Shown here: positions 12,224-22,530 of the stretch, piece by piece | Layout: the number at the start of each line of letters is the position of its first letter | How positions within the stretch are numbered: position 1 is the stretch's first letter | Assembly: GCF_025602895.1 (NCBI RefSeq) | Contig: NW_026516370.1 | Span: forward strand, 1-64,000 | Direction of reading: 5' to 3' | From: Polychytrium aggregatum | Lineage: Eukaryota > Chytridiomycota > Chytridiomycetes > Polychytriales | DNA length: 64,000 nt | The notes under the pieces: model-generated | The model's input: the letters and a program-made list of their open reading frames with translations, nothing else | Database searches by the model: none | What the model was told of the DNA's origin: nothing | Position numbers and translations under genes: made by a program

Positions 12224-15200
12224 TCAGAATCGGTCCACCCAGCGAATGACGATATCCCGGGATGCAAAGGTGCTGGTGGCCTTGATACTTTCTTCGATGG
12301 AAGGCGTCTTCCAGCGAGCATGGAAGGGATATCCCATGGGCCGAGTATCGGGGTACTTTTCCTTGGCGCCGCAGAAGGACATGCTGCCGCACACCTCCTT
12401 CTGAGGTACCATGTCGATGTTCCAGTCTGTGGCCAAGACAACTAGGCGATAAGCCTGGCCTTGCTTGGTACCTCGGGGAAGCAGCAGGTTGTAGGGCCAG
12501 CCGCAGTCGCAGTAGGCATCTCTGCGTTGTGAAATGGAGGGGGAGGAGAGTCGTCAGTACGAACAGCTGTGATAATGTGGAAGGCAGAGTCGCCAGCGCC
12601 AAGTTCCGCCTCACTGACCCTTCAGATCCGTTGCAGCGTTGCATCTCTGTGATTGTAAAGCGATGCTCTGACGAGTCTGTGTCTGTGGATCAGAGACTTA
12701 CCCGGTCCGGTCTTGGCGGCCAGTGACGCCGTTGTTGAGCTCCTGAGGAGTCTTCTGAGCCGGTTTTCGAATGACCGACGACTGGTCACAGCGACGTGAG
12801 ACGACGTACTTGGACTTTGCCGGGACGGTGACCTTGAACTTGTCCATCTCAATGTAGGCGCGGCGGTTGTTGGCCTGGGCGACGGGCACAAGGAACACTC
12901 TGAGAGTAACGTCGACACTCTGGAGCGCGCCGTTCAGCAAAGAAAGCAAGCGGACAAGTCAGCGGGACATCGAGTGGACGGGCGAGTGTGTGGGCAGGCA
13001 AAGTACGGCGGACGATCCGACTGGGGCGGACTACTGCTCGGCCATTCCTCCAAAGCTTACCTTATCGGCAGCGTTCTGGATCCTGAAAAAGTAGTAAAAG
13101 TCTCTGGGAAGCATGTAGTCCAGCATCTCGGTCTTGCCGTCGTCGTCGACATAGGTGTAGGCTCGCTGGAGCATGGTGGTCTGGAGCTCACTGGTTGCTT
13201 CCTTGGCAAGCTTGGCAATGTCGGCCTGGTCGAAGTTGGCCCCGCCAAACTTGGATTGGCCCCACTGCTGGACAGCGTCGGCATTGGCGGCGTTGACGCC
13301 AGCCTGCTGCAGTACATCAGTAAAGGCAAAGATAATGTCCTGGGATGCGTGGACGCCGGCGTTGATGGACTTGCGGATGGAGATGCTCTTGGGGGCGTCG
13401 CCAAAGTCAATAGGGGCCTGGCGCTCCTGCCAGCGGAAGAAGAGATCGTCGATCATGGAGTGCCATCTCCAGAAAACAGGGTCGCGAACGGCGGTACGGG
13501 TTTCGTACATCAGACCTATAAGCAGAGAGCCATGGATACAGGGTATGATTCGCCCATTAGGTTAGGGACGGGGAGGGTGGTGCACTGTTTCGGCGCAAAG
13601 AAACCTCCGAGTCTCAACAAACTTGCATCAGCGATCGCTTTAGCAGAGGTGGTGCGCGGGCTTCTCACCGGGTGCAACATTGGGGTCCTGGTAGTTGCGC
13701 GGGCTTGAGATGTAAGCGATGATGACATGGCCCATGTTGTGCAAGTTGCCGTATGTGTTCGAGTCAACTCCATCGACGCTGGCCTCAAGAGTCGAGCCCA
13801 GGAGGTGCGGCGTGATGACCGTGCCGTTCTGGAAGCGACCGGCGTCGATGGCCTTCTCCAGGTTGGACTTCCAGGTCCACAGCTGCGACACCGGAAGATA
13901 ACCCTTTTGACCAGAGACGCCGAGATCGGTCATCCTCAAGTTATTGGGACGCGGGGTAAAGCCCTTTCCGTTGATGCGGAGGTCGTCCTCGGGAATGTCC
14001 CCCTCGAGGGCGTCGGTGAGGAAGTTGGTAAGGGCCTTGACGGGCGGGAGCGAAGAGGCCAGGCGCTCGGCATTGTATCGCGCAATCATTTGCTGGTGCA
14101 TATAGATAAAGATTTCACCCTGACGGTCTTTGGCCGAGCTGCAGCGCAATGCGAGGGAGAGCAAGAACAGTGGTAGTGGCGGCAGTGGTGGTGGTTAGTT
14201 CCGGTTCACGGCACTGGCGTCTGCTTCGATGTATTTCCGCACGCCGTCGAGCACTGAACATACCGGCCATTGGGGTTGCGGGGGTTTGGGACACCAGACG
14301 ATGGGTAGACAACATGCCAGTGCTCGTGATGCTCGTTGAGGTTGACATCGTCGCGCCAGTAGTCCAGCACATCCTCGGGAGTGAGGTTAGGGCGGTTGTT
14401 CAGAGGTATCTGAGCACCCGAACGAGCAGCAGCCTGAGGAGCCGAAGCAACAGCGGCCTGAAGAGCAGGCGCAGGAGCAGGAGCAGGAGCCGAAGCAGGA
14501 GCTGGAGCTGGAGCTGGAGGCGAGACCTGAGTGTTGCGCAGAGCCGAAGTGATGCCACCGACCCCGCTGGAAATCGGACCAGCAGATGCCGATGGTCTCA
14601 CCTTGGCTGTAACGACAGCACCAGCACGCGCGCCCAGCGAGGGAATAACCAAGTGGGCACTCTGGGCCAGGGGGTGATCTGTTGGAGGGGGGAGGCAGAG
14701 CCGGAGATGTTACAGCCATCGTGGATGCAGCCTGGGATGTCCCGGGCCTGGGAGTCTCGGTAACCCGATAGCCGCCTCGCAATCGTGTGCCCAGATCGCG
14801 GGAGATGGACCATGGCGACCATCGAGTCAATCACATGGAACCCCGCTTGAGGTTCGAGCATGGGCCTGTCAGCGTGGGGTGCAACCACATACGTGTCAAG
14901 AAGATCATCAATCCTTGGCGGACAACTTCGGGATCCATGGTCCTGGCGAGACTCTCGGCCTCATCCATGACTTTCTGCATTCGGCGATATCCAGGCAGTA
15001 TTGTCGGAGCACAAGAACCGTTGGACATTGGTCAGCATAAGGCGGCCGAGATCCAGGGGCGGGAAACGAAAGCGGCACGATCTGCAGTGTACACAATATG
15101 GGAGAAAGACCCACATTAAGATCATGGGTGGAGTTGGCGACTCTCATGAGATCGGCGGCGACATCGCTGGCTTGGTCAGCTTGCTTCTTGTCAAAGACCG

Positions 15201-15324
15201 AGAAGCCCTTGGGGTTTCCGGCTTGGGCAGCCTTGGCTCGGAAGTTCGAGGGCACGGTGAGAAAGGCATTGACGCGCTGTTGGATAGCAGCAGAACCGGG
15301 TGTGGTGGCTTGGGCAGTGAGCAT
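12224..15324 (-). CDS. Hemocyanin/prophenoloxidase-family type-3 copper protein (7 exons)
   Basis: 715 aa. Exons: 15324-15115, 14974-14893, 14678-14264, 14138-13669, 13515-13061, 12919-12702, 12521-12224; every junction is GT-AG and the frame closes. The N-terminal helical part leads to FLTHHPLAQ. An Ala/Pro-rich linker follows. Copper site A has His-x3-His in NEHHEHWHVVYPS and the third His in GEIFIYMHQQMIARYNAERL. Site B has LHNMGHVIIAYIS and DPVFWRWHSMIDDLF. The C-terminal Ig-like domain carries VTLRVFLVPVAQ, CDCGWPYNLLLPRGTKQG and CGAKEKYPDTRPMGYPF. This is the arthropod hemocyanin/proPO architecture, not the fungal tyrosinase fold family. All six His are present, so it should bind oxygen and probably oxidises phenols. 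No signal peptide is seen. The frame is open upstream of the ATG, but that extension is low-complexity. Confidence 0.92.
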
Positions 15325-16795
15325 GCCGGCACAATGGATATATCGCAGGCGGCGGTTCGATGCAACGAGGCGGCGAGGTGTGCAGCGAAGACGCTGGTCC
15401 GAGGGGAGGCTTGGTGCAGGAGCTCGGTGCAGTGCGACGAACTGGCAAGAGGGTCGATATTTATGCGAAAATGAGGACGTTTTGGGTTGGAGGCGGCTGG
15501 CTTGCTTGGGGCTGGATGGTGCGAATGGCAGCCCCAGGAATGCCAGGGTGGGGTGCACATGGAGTGGGGGAGTAGCCGTTGATCGATAGAGTTTGGTGGG
15601 CGCGGGAATTTTGCGAGTGATGCGGTGGCGAGAGGTGAGCAGACAGCACGACCAGCAAGCCGGGGGGGCCGCACCAAGCGCTGATGCCAGCGGGACGGAC
15701 GGCAAAGGGATGCTGGTCGGCTTTCCCATGCCTGCTGGAGATCGGGTTGGTCTGCCGGTCCTCGCAGCCGATATGTGGCCTCGGGCTGGTGCAGCAGAAA
15801 CGGGTTGGCGTGGCCGTGGGAACTCTGTCAGGAACTCTGTCAAGCCGAAGCAACGGCGCGAGGGACTGAGTGCCTTGATGCGCAGAGCGAGGACTTTGGG
15901 CCAGCGGCGTTTGCTTGGTGGAGAGGGAGAGCATTGTCTTCGTGCATGCCGGACCCGATCGAGGGACTCGGAGTGGGACATGGACGGGTCGGCTGGGTGG
16001 ATGGGTTCGGGCGGCAGATACGAGAACCGCACGAGTGTCCAATCAACGATGTCTGAGGAATCCGACAGTGGACCGTCAGGCAGAGGATTTGTACAATCGA
16101 CAGCCAGTCCAAGTTCAGCAGATAGTGCAGCCCGAGAACACCAGTTGTCCAGCAACCGGCAGTATAAGATTGTGGGAGAGGCGATGCATGGCTGCTGGAG
16201 CTTACAGCAAATCCAGTGCAAACGGGACAGGACGGAAAACAATCGCATGGCTGGCTCACTGGAGCCTACGGAAGTTCAGTAGGCTTCGGGCTTCTGCTGC
16301 CAGAGAGTGACTGTCCCGTTTCTTTCTGGATTGACTGTATCAACAGCCATGAGGCCGATGTGTCGTGTCGATGCTGCACTTGCGCAGGGGTTGGCGGGAG
16401 AGGGGACAGATTGTATGTAACGCTGGCCCAACGACAAGCGCTTTGTATCGTTCTGCACGTTCTATATTACGATGACGAGGGGATAACCACTTGGTTCATG
16501 TGCGATTGCTCAGACGGCCGGGGACAACAGAGTGGAGGGGAGATATACAAGGGATACACCGCTGGGAGTGGGTGGAGGCGACTTGGGGGTCGCAGGTCAG
16601 GGAGAAACGGGGCGAGGGCGGACACGAAACGGACGGCATCGGGATTGTCAAAACTTTGCACCTGCCAGAGTCGTATATCGGCAGGGGCACAAAATATCAG
16701 GCGGAATGGGGTAACGTTGTGTAAGGCAGGCCAAAGGCGCGACGGTGATTCTCGTCGAGTTTGGGTGGTCGCTGAGCTGGAGCAGAAGCAGCTGA
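15325..16795. other. Intergenic, upstream of phenoloxidase gene
   Basis: About 1.5 kb between two minus-strand genes. Long open frames on both strands (for example 14908-16248 minus, 15593-16282 plus) are Pro/Arg/Ser-rich and show no domain. I treat them as chance frames of GC-rich DNA. Confidence 0.5.
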
Positions 16796-18244
16796 CTATT
16801 GCACCGCTGGTTCGGAAGATTGGGCTTGGGCTGGGTCCTGGACTGGGTCCTGGGCCGAAGTCGTCGCCACGGCTGCTGCCGCGACACCTGGAAGTGTCCG
16901 AGGAATGGGCTCGATCGGAGAGAGGATGATGGATTCGCCGGGCAGCTGGCTGACACTACCGGACCGCAACTCAATGCTCTTCTTGTAGGCGTCGGAGAAG
17001 GGGGCGGTTTGGAAGGCGGGGAAGCTCTTCATGACACCCTGCTCGGTCGTTGAACGGCTGTGCTTGCCGATGGCAGTGACGTCCGTCAGGGACGACGACG
17101 ACGAGACTGCATGGGACGGGGAGTTCACGTGGGTGGAGTTAGCACATGCAAATGTTGGATAGACCTACGGAGGTGCCCAACGGGCAGTGTGATTGCAGCC
17201 GAGAGGCCACTTGGACACATGGGTGCCGAGGCGGGGTTATCAATGGGTGCGGCAATAGAGCAGCCTACCTCCGGCGACCTTGGTCGATGGCAGATTCTCG
17301 TGGACGTCGCCTTGGTGCCAGTCCTTGTTCGGAGTGTCATCATGCGGGATACTTGGAAGGGCCGGGAGGTGCCTGGTATGGCGAGCCCAGCCAGAGACCG
17401 GCCAGAGACCAGGACGCGGAGACCAGACGAAAAGACACGGGCAAGGGAGCAAGCGACATGGGTGAGATGAGGCGATACGACGACAGGATGCAGCGAGACA
17501 GGGTTGATGGTGGGGGCAAGTTGGGTATCAACACAAGGAGCAGGGCTGGGGAGAGAAGCCAAATCATTGCAGTGATCTCTGGAGCCGCTGCATACGTCCG
17601 AGAGCGGGCAGCGGGCGAGGGAAGGCCTTGAAGGCTGCCCAAGTAGTGCTGGTCCGCAGGAGAATCGTCGCAGTGGTGCTGGTTCGGCAGCATACAACGC
17701 CAGGGAGACCGATAGGCTGCAGTTGCCACAGGCGAGACAGGGGATCGCCGGGCCGAACGCACAAGACTCACCATGTAAAGTCTTCTGGGGACGGGGGAGC
17801 AGCGGACCAGCCGTATCGAAGCGCCAGCAATTCGTAGACGATCCAGGCTATCCAGGAGATATAGGTTTCGACAATAAGGGCAACGCTTGTGTAGAACAGG
17901 ATCGAGGCGCAGTCCCCTGGCGAGAGATCGGGGCTGGGGTTTGGAGCGGTGTTGTAGGTCTCCCACTGGCCGACGAGCCAGGTAAAGACGTTGACGACGA
18001 AGACGACGGACCAGAGTCCCTGGATGTAGGTCGAATACTTGGGCAGCAGCAGATGGTCGCAGATGTACTGCATGAAGATGCGCGGGATGTAGATGCAGTG
18101 CAGGGTGGCCGAGATGACCAGGTAGGTGAACAGCGAACAGGACGAGTACAGCGACGACGAATGCAGGATCAGGACGATCAGCAGGCCAGCGGCCACGAGG
18201 ATGTTTTCGAGCACGGCCACGACGAGCTGGAACTTGGGAATCAT
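16796..18244 (-). CDS. Multi-pass membrane protein, family unknown (3 exons)
   Basis: 295 aa from exons 18244-17772, 17372-17269 and 17106-16796, all GT-AG, frame closed. Exon 1 carries about five hydrophobic segments: LVVAVLENILVAAGLLIVLI, LFTYLVISATLHCIYI, IQGLWSVVFVVNVFTWLVG and ILFYTSVALIVETYISWIAW. The tail is hydrophilic and Ser/Ala-rich. The in-frame sequence upstream of the ATG (TPFGPPSVFTPLPG) also looks coding and is preceded by a possible acceptor, so a 5' exon may be missing. I do not recognise the family. The neighbouring SH3 membrane-protein gene diverges from it across about 870 bp. Confidence 0.6.
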
Positions 18245-19115
18245 GCCAGGCAGCGGGGTGAAGACGGAAGGAGGACCAAAGGGGGTGCGGTTGTCGATAG
18301 CGTCTGGACTGGCGGTGCCTCAGTCGAGAGCGAATGAGCGAGCGTGCGAGCGAGAGCCAACGGAGTGGCCGAGGCAGTCGAGGCAGTCGAGGGAAGGCGA
18401 GAGAGTTGAGACAGACGAGACAGACGAGACAGACGAGAGTTGAGAAGCCGAGATGGCCGAGAAAGACGACGCTGTTGAGGAAGACCAAACCCAAAGAGCG
18501 ACTTTGGTCTTCTTTGGAACGCCGCGGATCGGGAGCATGAGTGTGTGTGTGCGTTGTCTGTGTCCGTTGTCTGTGTGTCTGTGTCGGCTGCTTGTCCAGG
18601 GTGTTTGCAGTGTGATCACACCGCTGTTTGTGATCACGCTGTTGCTGCGCATCTGCACGACATCCGTGCGACGTTGTGTCCAGCGCGCGCTCGCACGGGC
18701 CACGTGTCCCCCGCCACAGACGCCTTTGCCAGGCGCGCTGTGGGACATGTGCTCTGTGTGCGACGGTGCAGGCAGCAAGGGTCGCACGCTGTGTCACCCC
18801 CGTGCGTGGTCGACGGGGCCGCTGTACAGTGCTGCCGCTGCCCGCCACGCACCGCCACGGTGCCACAGCGCCGGTGCACGAGACGCGCCCGTGTCTCACG
18901 ATGTCACACGACGCCGCCCCCGCCTTTCCTGCGCGACTCGGCCGTTTCTTTCCGTCGCCTCGACACCATCTTCGACATCATCTTCGACACCATCTCGCCA
19001 TCAAGTCCTCCGATCCGCCTGTCCAGCACCCGTCTCGCCAGCGCGCTGTCTGTCGAGCGCTCCCCAAGGCTGGTCTTGTCCTCCGTCTTCCGCATCCACC
19101 GGGGACCAAAGCCCA
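18245..19115. other. Divergent intergenic region with simple repeats
   Basis: Between two genes transcribed away from each other. Contains agacgagac repeats (about 18412-18437), a GT-rich tract (about 18540-18600) and catcttcgacac repeats (about 18965-18995). Promoters of both genes probably lie here. Confidence 0.5.
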
Positions 19116-21683
19116 ATGCCCCGTCTGCTGCTGGTCCTGGCAATCGCCTTGCTCGCCGCCCTTCAGGCGTGGGCGGCCCCACAAGCCCCCGTGGGCGCTG
19201 AGCAATCCGTTTCTGTACCGCCCAGCCAGCCGTCTGCTCCAGCACCCGCAACTACAGGCTCGTCTCCAACACCTCTCGTCGGCTCTCTTCCGTATTCGCA
19301 CACGGTGCTTGTTCTCGGTGGCCTCGGCACCGGCAGCGTCCTGTTGGTGTTGTCGCTGACCTGCGGCTGCGTCTCAAACAACAAAAAGCCCGCTCAGTCG
19401 GCCGAGACCACCAAAGCCTCCGCTGTTGAGCAGCCCCAGTCAACGATCGTCCATCTCGATGGCTTCAAGGATGCCGATCTCGCAAAGCTTCCGCCAGAAG
19501 AGCTCTCGATCGAAGCCATGTCTCGTCGCTCGCGTGTCATATCCACCCGCCGAGCCTCGCAGGAAACCCTGTCGATGATGCCGCCCACCCCGACGCTCTC
19601 GGTTCGTGCCGAGCAGCTCCCGATTCCGGAAGAAATCACCATGAACTCGTTCGTTGTCAGCTTTCCGACGATTGCGTGGCGATTCAGGAAGAACAGCACC
19701 GGCGAGTGGATGGCGGTAAGGCTGGCAGCAATCTGGTCGAGTGTGTACAATCGCCACGTCGGGCAATCAGCATTTCGTGCTGTCGGCCAGTCCGTGGCTG
19801 GAGCGCTGGCGTTTCGCATGCTTGGCATGTGAGATCTGCAGATGGGCTACCTGACCAGCAGCACGCCAGCAGCACGCCAGCAGCACACCGGCAGCTTCTC
19901 GCTTTCCATACCACGCCCACAGCAAGCTCATCTTTGCTATTCTTTCTCCATAGACCCTCATGGACTTGACCACCAAGCCCGGTGCCTCCTCTCCCGAAAC
20001 CGTCATCGTCTCCACCATCGAGGGCGCTGCCTCTGCCTCCGAGTCGCCCATCTTCTCCCTCAACGACTCGGCCCTTGACAACATTTGCTCGCTCAACCAG
20101 AGCTTCCTGCGCTACGGTGCGCATCCGCCCATCAGCCAGCTTCCTCTCGACCTGCACCACAACCCAGCCCTGATTGACTTTGCCCTGAGTCTCGAGCGAA
20201 TCCTGTCGCTGCTGCCGGAGCTGATGACCACTCCCTCGGACGATCCCAAGCATGCCGGGTGCTACCAGCATCTCCGCGAGCAGCTGAAAGACCTGGGCGC
20301 TACCACCGAGGCCCTGATCCAGTCTGTCGCCAAAGATACGTTGGTCATTGGGATGCGCGTCAAGATCGGATATGCTCCTCGAGCCTTCAACGAGATCGAG
20401 CTCAAGAAAGGCGATCGGGTCGTCATCTTTTGCAACCTCGGAAGCGAGGCTGTCTTTGGCTTCAACCGTAAGCTACCAGTGTCGTGTCGGGACCAGACCA
20501 GGCTCAGCATGTGTGGCGTTGCTACTTTGAATCTCTGGTATCGACCGTCTGCGCCCGCCCGAGTCGCACGGTGGCGGGCCATATGAATCAACCATGCTGA
20601 CTGCTTCTTGGCCCTGCAGATACGACCAAGCAACTGGGCTTTTTCCCGTCCCAGCACGTCGAACGACGTCCACGCAGCCGTCGAATGTCCCTTGCGGCCT
20701 CACCGCCTTTCAGTCATCTCCCTCCCCCCAACGAGCTCAATATGCAGTACGAATCTATGACGGCACGCGCTGGTGCGCCGCCTCCGTTCCGATCGCCCGC
20801 GATCCATCCCGCGCTGCAGAACTCGGGCAAGCCGCCCTACCGATATCTCCTACAAGAGCCGCCGTCGGTCCTCAGTAGCCCGATCCTCAGCTCTCTGAAT
20901 GCTCTCCCGAGGGATCGCAGCATCCTTTACCCGATTGCGGAACAAGCCTCTCCCATTAGCTCGCCGGTGTCAATCCATCGTGCCAAGACTAGCCATGGTC
21001 GGTCCGAGACCCAGAGGGCCCCTGCCTCGCCGGTCTCTCTTGCGCGCTCGCGCTCAGATCCATTCGGACGAGGCCGAGTCAATGGCCTTGACATGATCCC
21101 GCAGCGCTCCTACTCGCCGTCAGGCCCGCCCCAAAGTCCCCTGCCGGAGCTGCCCTCCTCCTTTGAAGACAATCCTGTCCTGTCCCAGTCGGCAGCTGCC
21201 CCGCTGCCGCTGATCCAAACTCGCATGCGGCAGCCGCTTCCCCGAGATGGTCCCAGCAGCGAGCCCAATTCAGTCACGCCGTCCATTGTCAGCCCGAGAC
21301 AGGATGGATATGCTAGTCGGCGCCAGATGAAGCTTGCCCCGCCTCCCCCGGATATCAACCTCAAGCCCCCCGCAAGTGCCGGCTCGACCCCGGTGCTCAA
21401 GGGTGACACACCGGTGTCGGCCATGTCGGGTCCGTCTCTCCCCTTTTCGGTCTCGACCCCTGCGGCTGCCCATGCTGCACCAGCGCCTGGCCACCACGCG
21501 TCTCCTCCCAAAGCCCCGCTGCCGGAGCTGCCTGACGAGCCCACCATTATGGATATTCTGGATTCCCCATTAGTATCGCCTCAGATCGAGGCGCTGACGG
21601 CTGAGTATATGGCCCTCAGCGACCACGAGAGCGAAGAGACTGGCAATACGCCGACTCGAGATGCAGACGCCGAGGTCCGATAG
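19116..21683 (+). CDS. Type I membrane protein with cytoplasmic SH3 domain (3 exons)
   Basis: 725 aa from exons 19116-19715, 19954-20467 and 20620-21683, all GT-AG and in frame. Order: signal peptide (LLLVLAIALLAALQAWA), a short Ser/Pro/Thr-rich ectodomain, one TM helix (HTVLVLGGLGTGSVLLVLSL, about residues 68-87), a juxtamembrane region, an SH3 domain at about 328-388 (FNEIELKKGDRVVIF, then QLGFFPSQHVE), then a long Pro/Ser-rich tail with many SH3- and proline-binding type motifs (PPPFRSP, PLPELP). The first exon alone ends in an in-frame stop at 19832, so the SH3 part would be missed without the intron at 19716-19953. The architecture recalls fungal surface sensors that recruit actin or MAP-kinase partners (Sho1-like in logic, not homologous in TM layout). 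The SH3 lacks the usual Trp pair. Confidence 0.78.
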
Positions 21684-22530
21684 AGCCCAATCACTGTGTG
21701 CAGACCGGCCCATGCAGACCGCCCGTGCCTCGCCCTCTTTTTCTTTCTTTTCTCTCACTCATTGGGCTAATAGCCGCCACCAGCGTATCTTTCTGTTTGG
21801 CATGTCTATCACGCATTCGCATTGTTTTTTCCGCAGTTGTTATGGTTCTCCTATGATCTGATCTGACTCTTCGAACGCCTCTATCGGCCGATTGCATCTG
21901 TCTTCCCTCTTTCCCTTCCGCCCTTTCTCGCTGCTGTATCCACCTGGTCTTTCCCACACTCCTTATCGGATCATTCTCAACGTCTCCCCCTCCCCTACCG
22001 CGCGCTATTCGACTCAGCTCTGCTGCGCTCTGTTATGTTATGTTCTGTTGTGTTACGCCCATTCTGTTCTCTGCCTAGCGACAATTGCGAGATGGGTGAC
22101 TGCCCAGCTATTTCTGTCCAAATCCACTTGTGAATACTACTTTGGCGATGGCTTGCTATTGCCACCGCCGCCGCTACCTCTTCCGCGACGACAATTTTCG
22201 CTACTGCGAGTGACTGGCCACCCCACCCCTAGCTGAGCGGACGATGCGAGTCAGCTGGAGGAAGTGATCAAGTTCATTCGAGCAAACAGTGGCATTGGAA
22301 GCCGTGCCAGAAAGCGATTGCAAGGGCGAAGAAGCCAGGAGCAAAAGCGAAGGGGGGGAAGGGGACAAGAAAATGCAATGCATGCATCGCGCAAGCCGAG
22401 AGAAGCGCCCATGTTGAGCGCAAGAGCACAACAAAGATCCCATACGGCATCAAGGGTTGCGGCTATGGGATGGGAGTGGGATTGGCGAGGAAGGGACAAG
22501 CAGCGAGTTTGGCTGGAAGACCAAATAGGG
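21684..22530. other. Convergent intergenic region
   Basis: 3' flanks of the SH3 gene and the TBC gene. CT-rich with 'tgttatgttatgttctgttgtgtta' style sequence near 22030-22055. No gene seen. Confidence 0.6.

Noticed and set aside
14908-16248. 446-codon minus frame running into the first phenoloxidase exon
   Set aside because: Only its last part (from the ATG at 15324) matches the hemocyanin family; the upstream part is Pro/Ser/Arg low-complexity. It also reads on into the intron after 15115.
17340-18899. 519-codon open frame on the minus strand, Arg/Pro/Leu-rich
   Set aside because: It overlaps the three-exon membrane protein in another frame, has no domain, and its composition is that of a GC-rich shadow frame.
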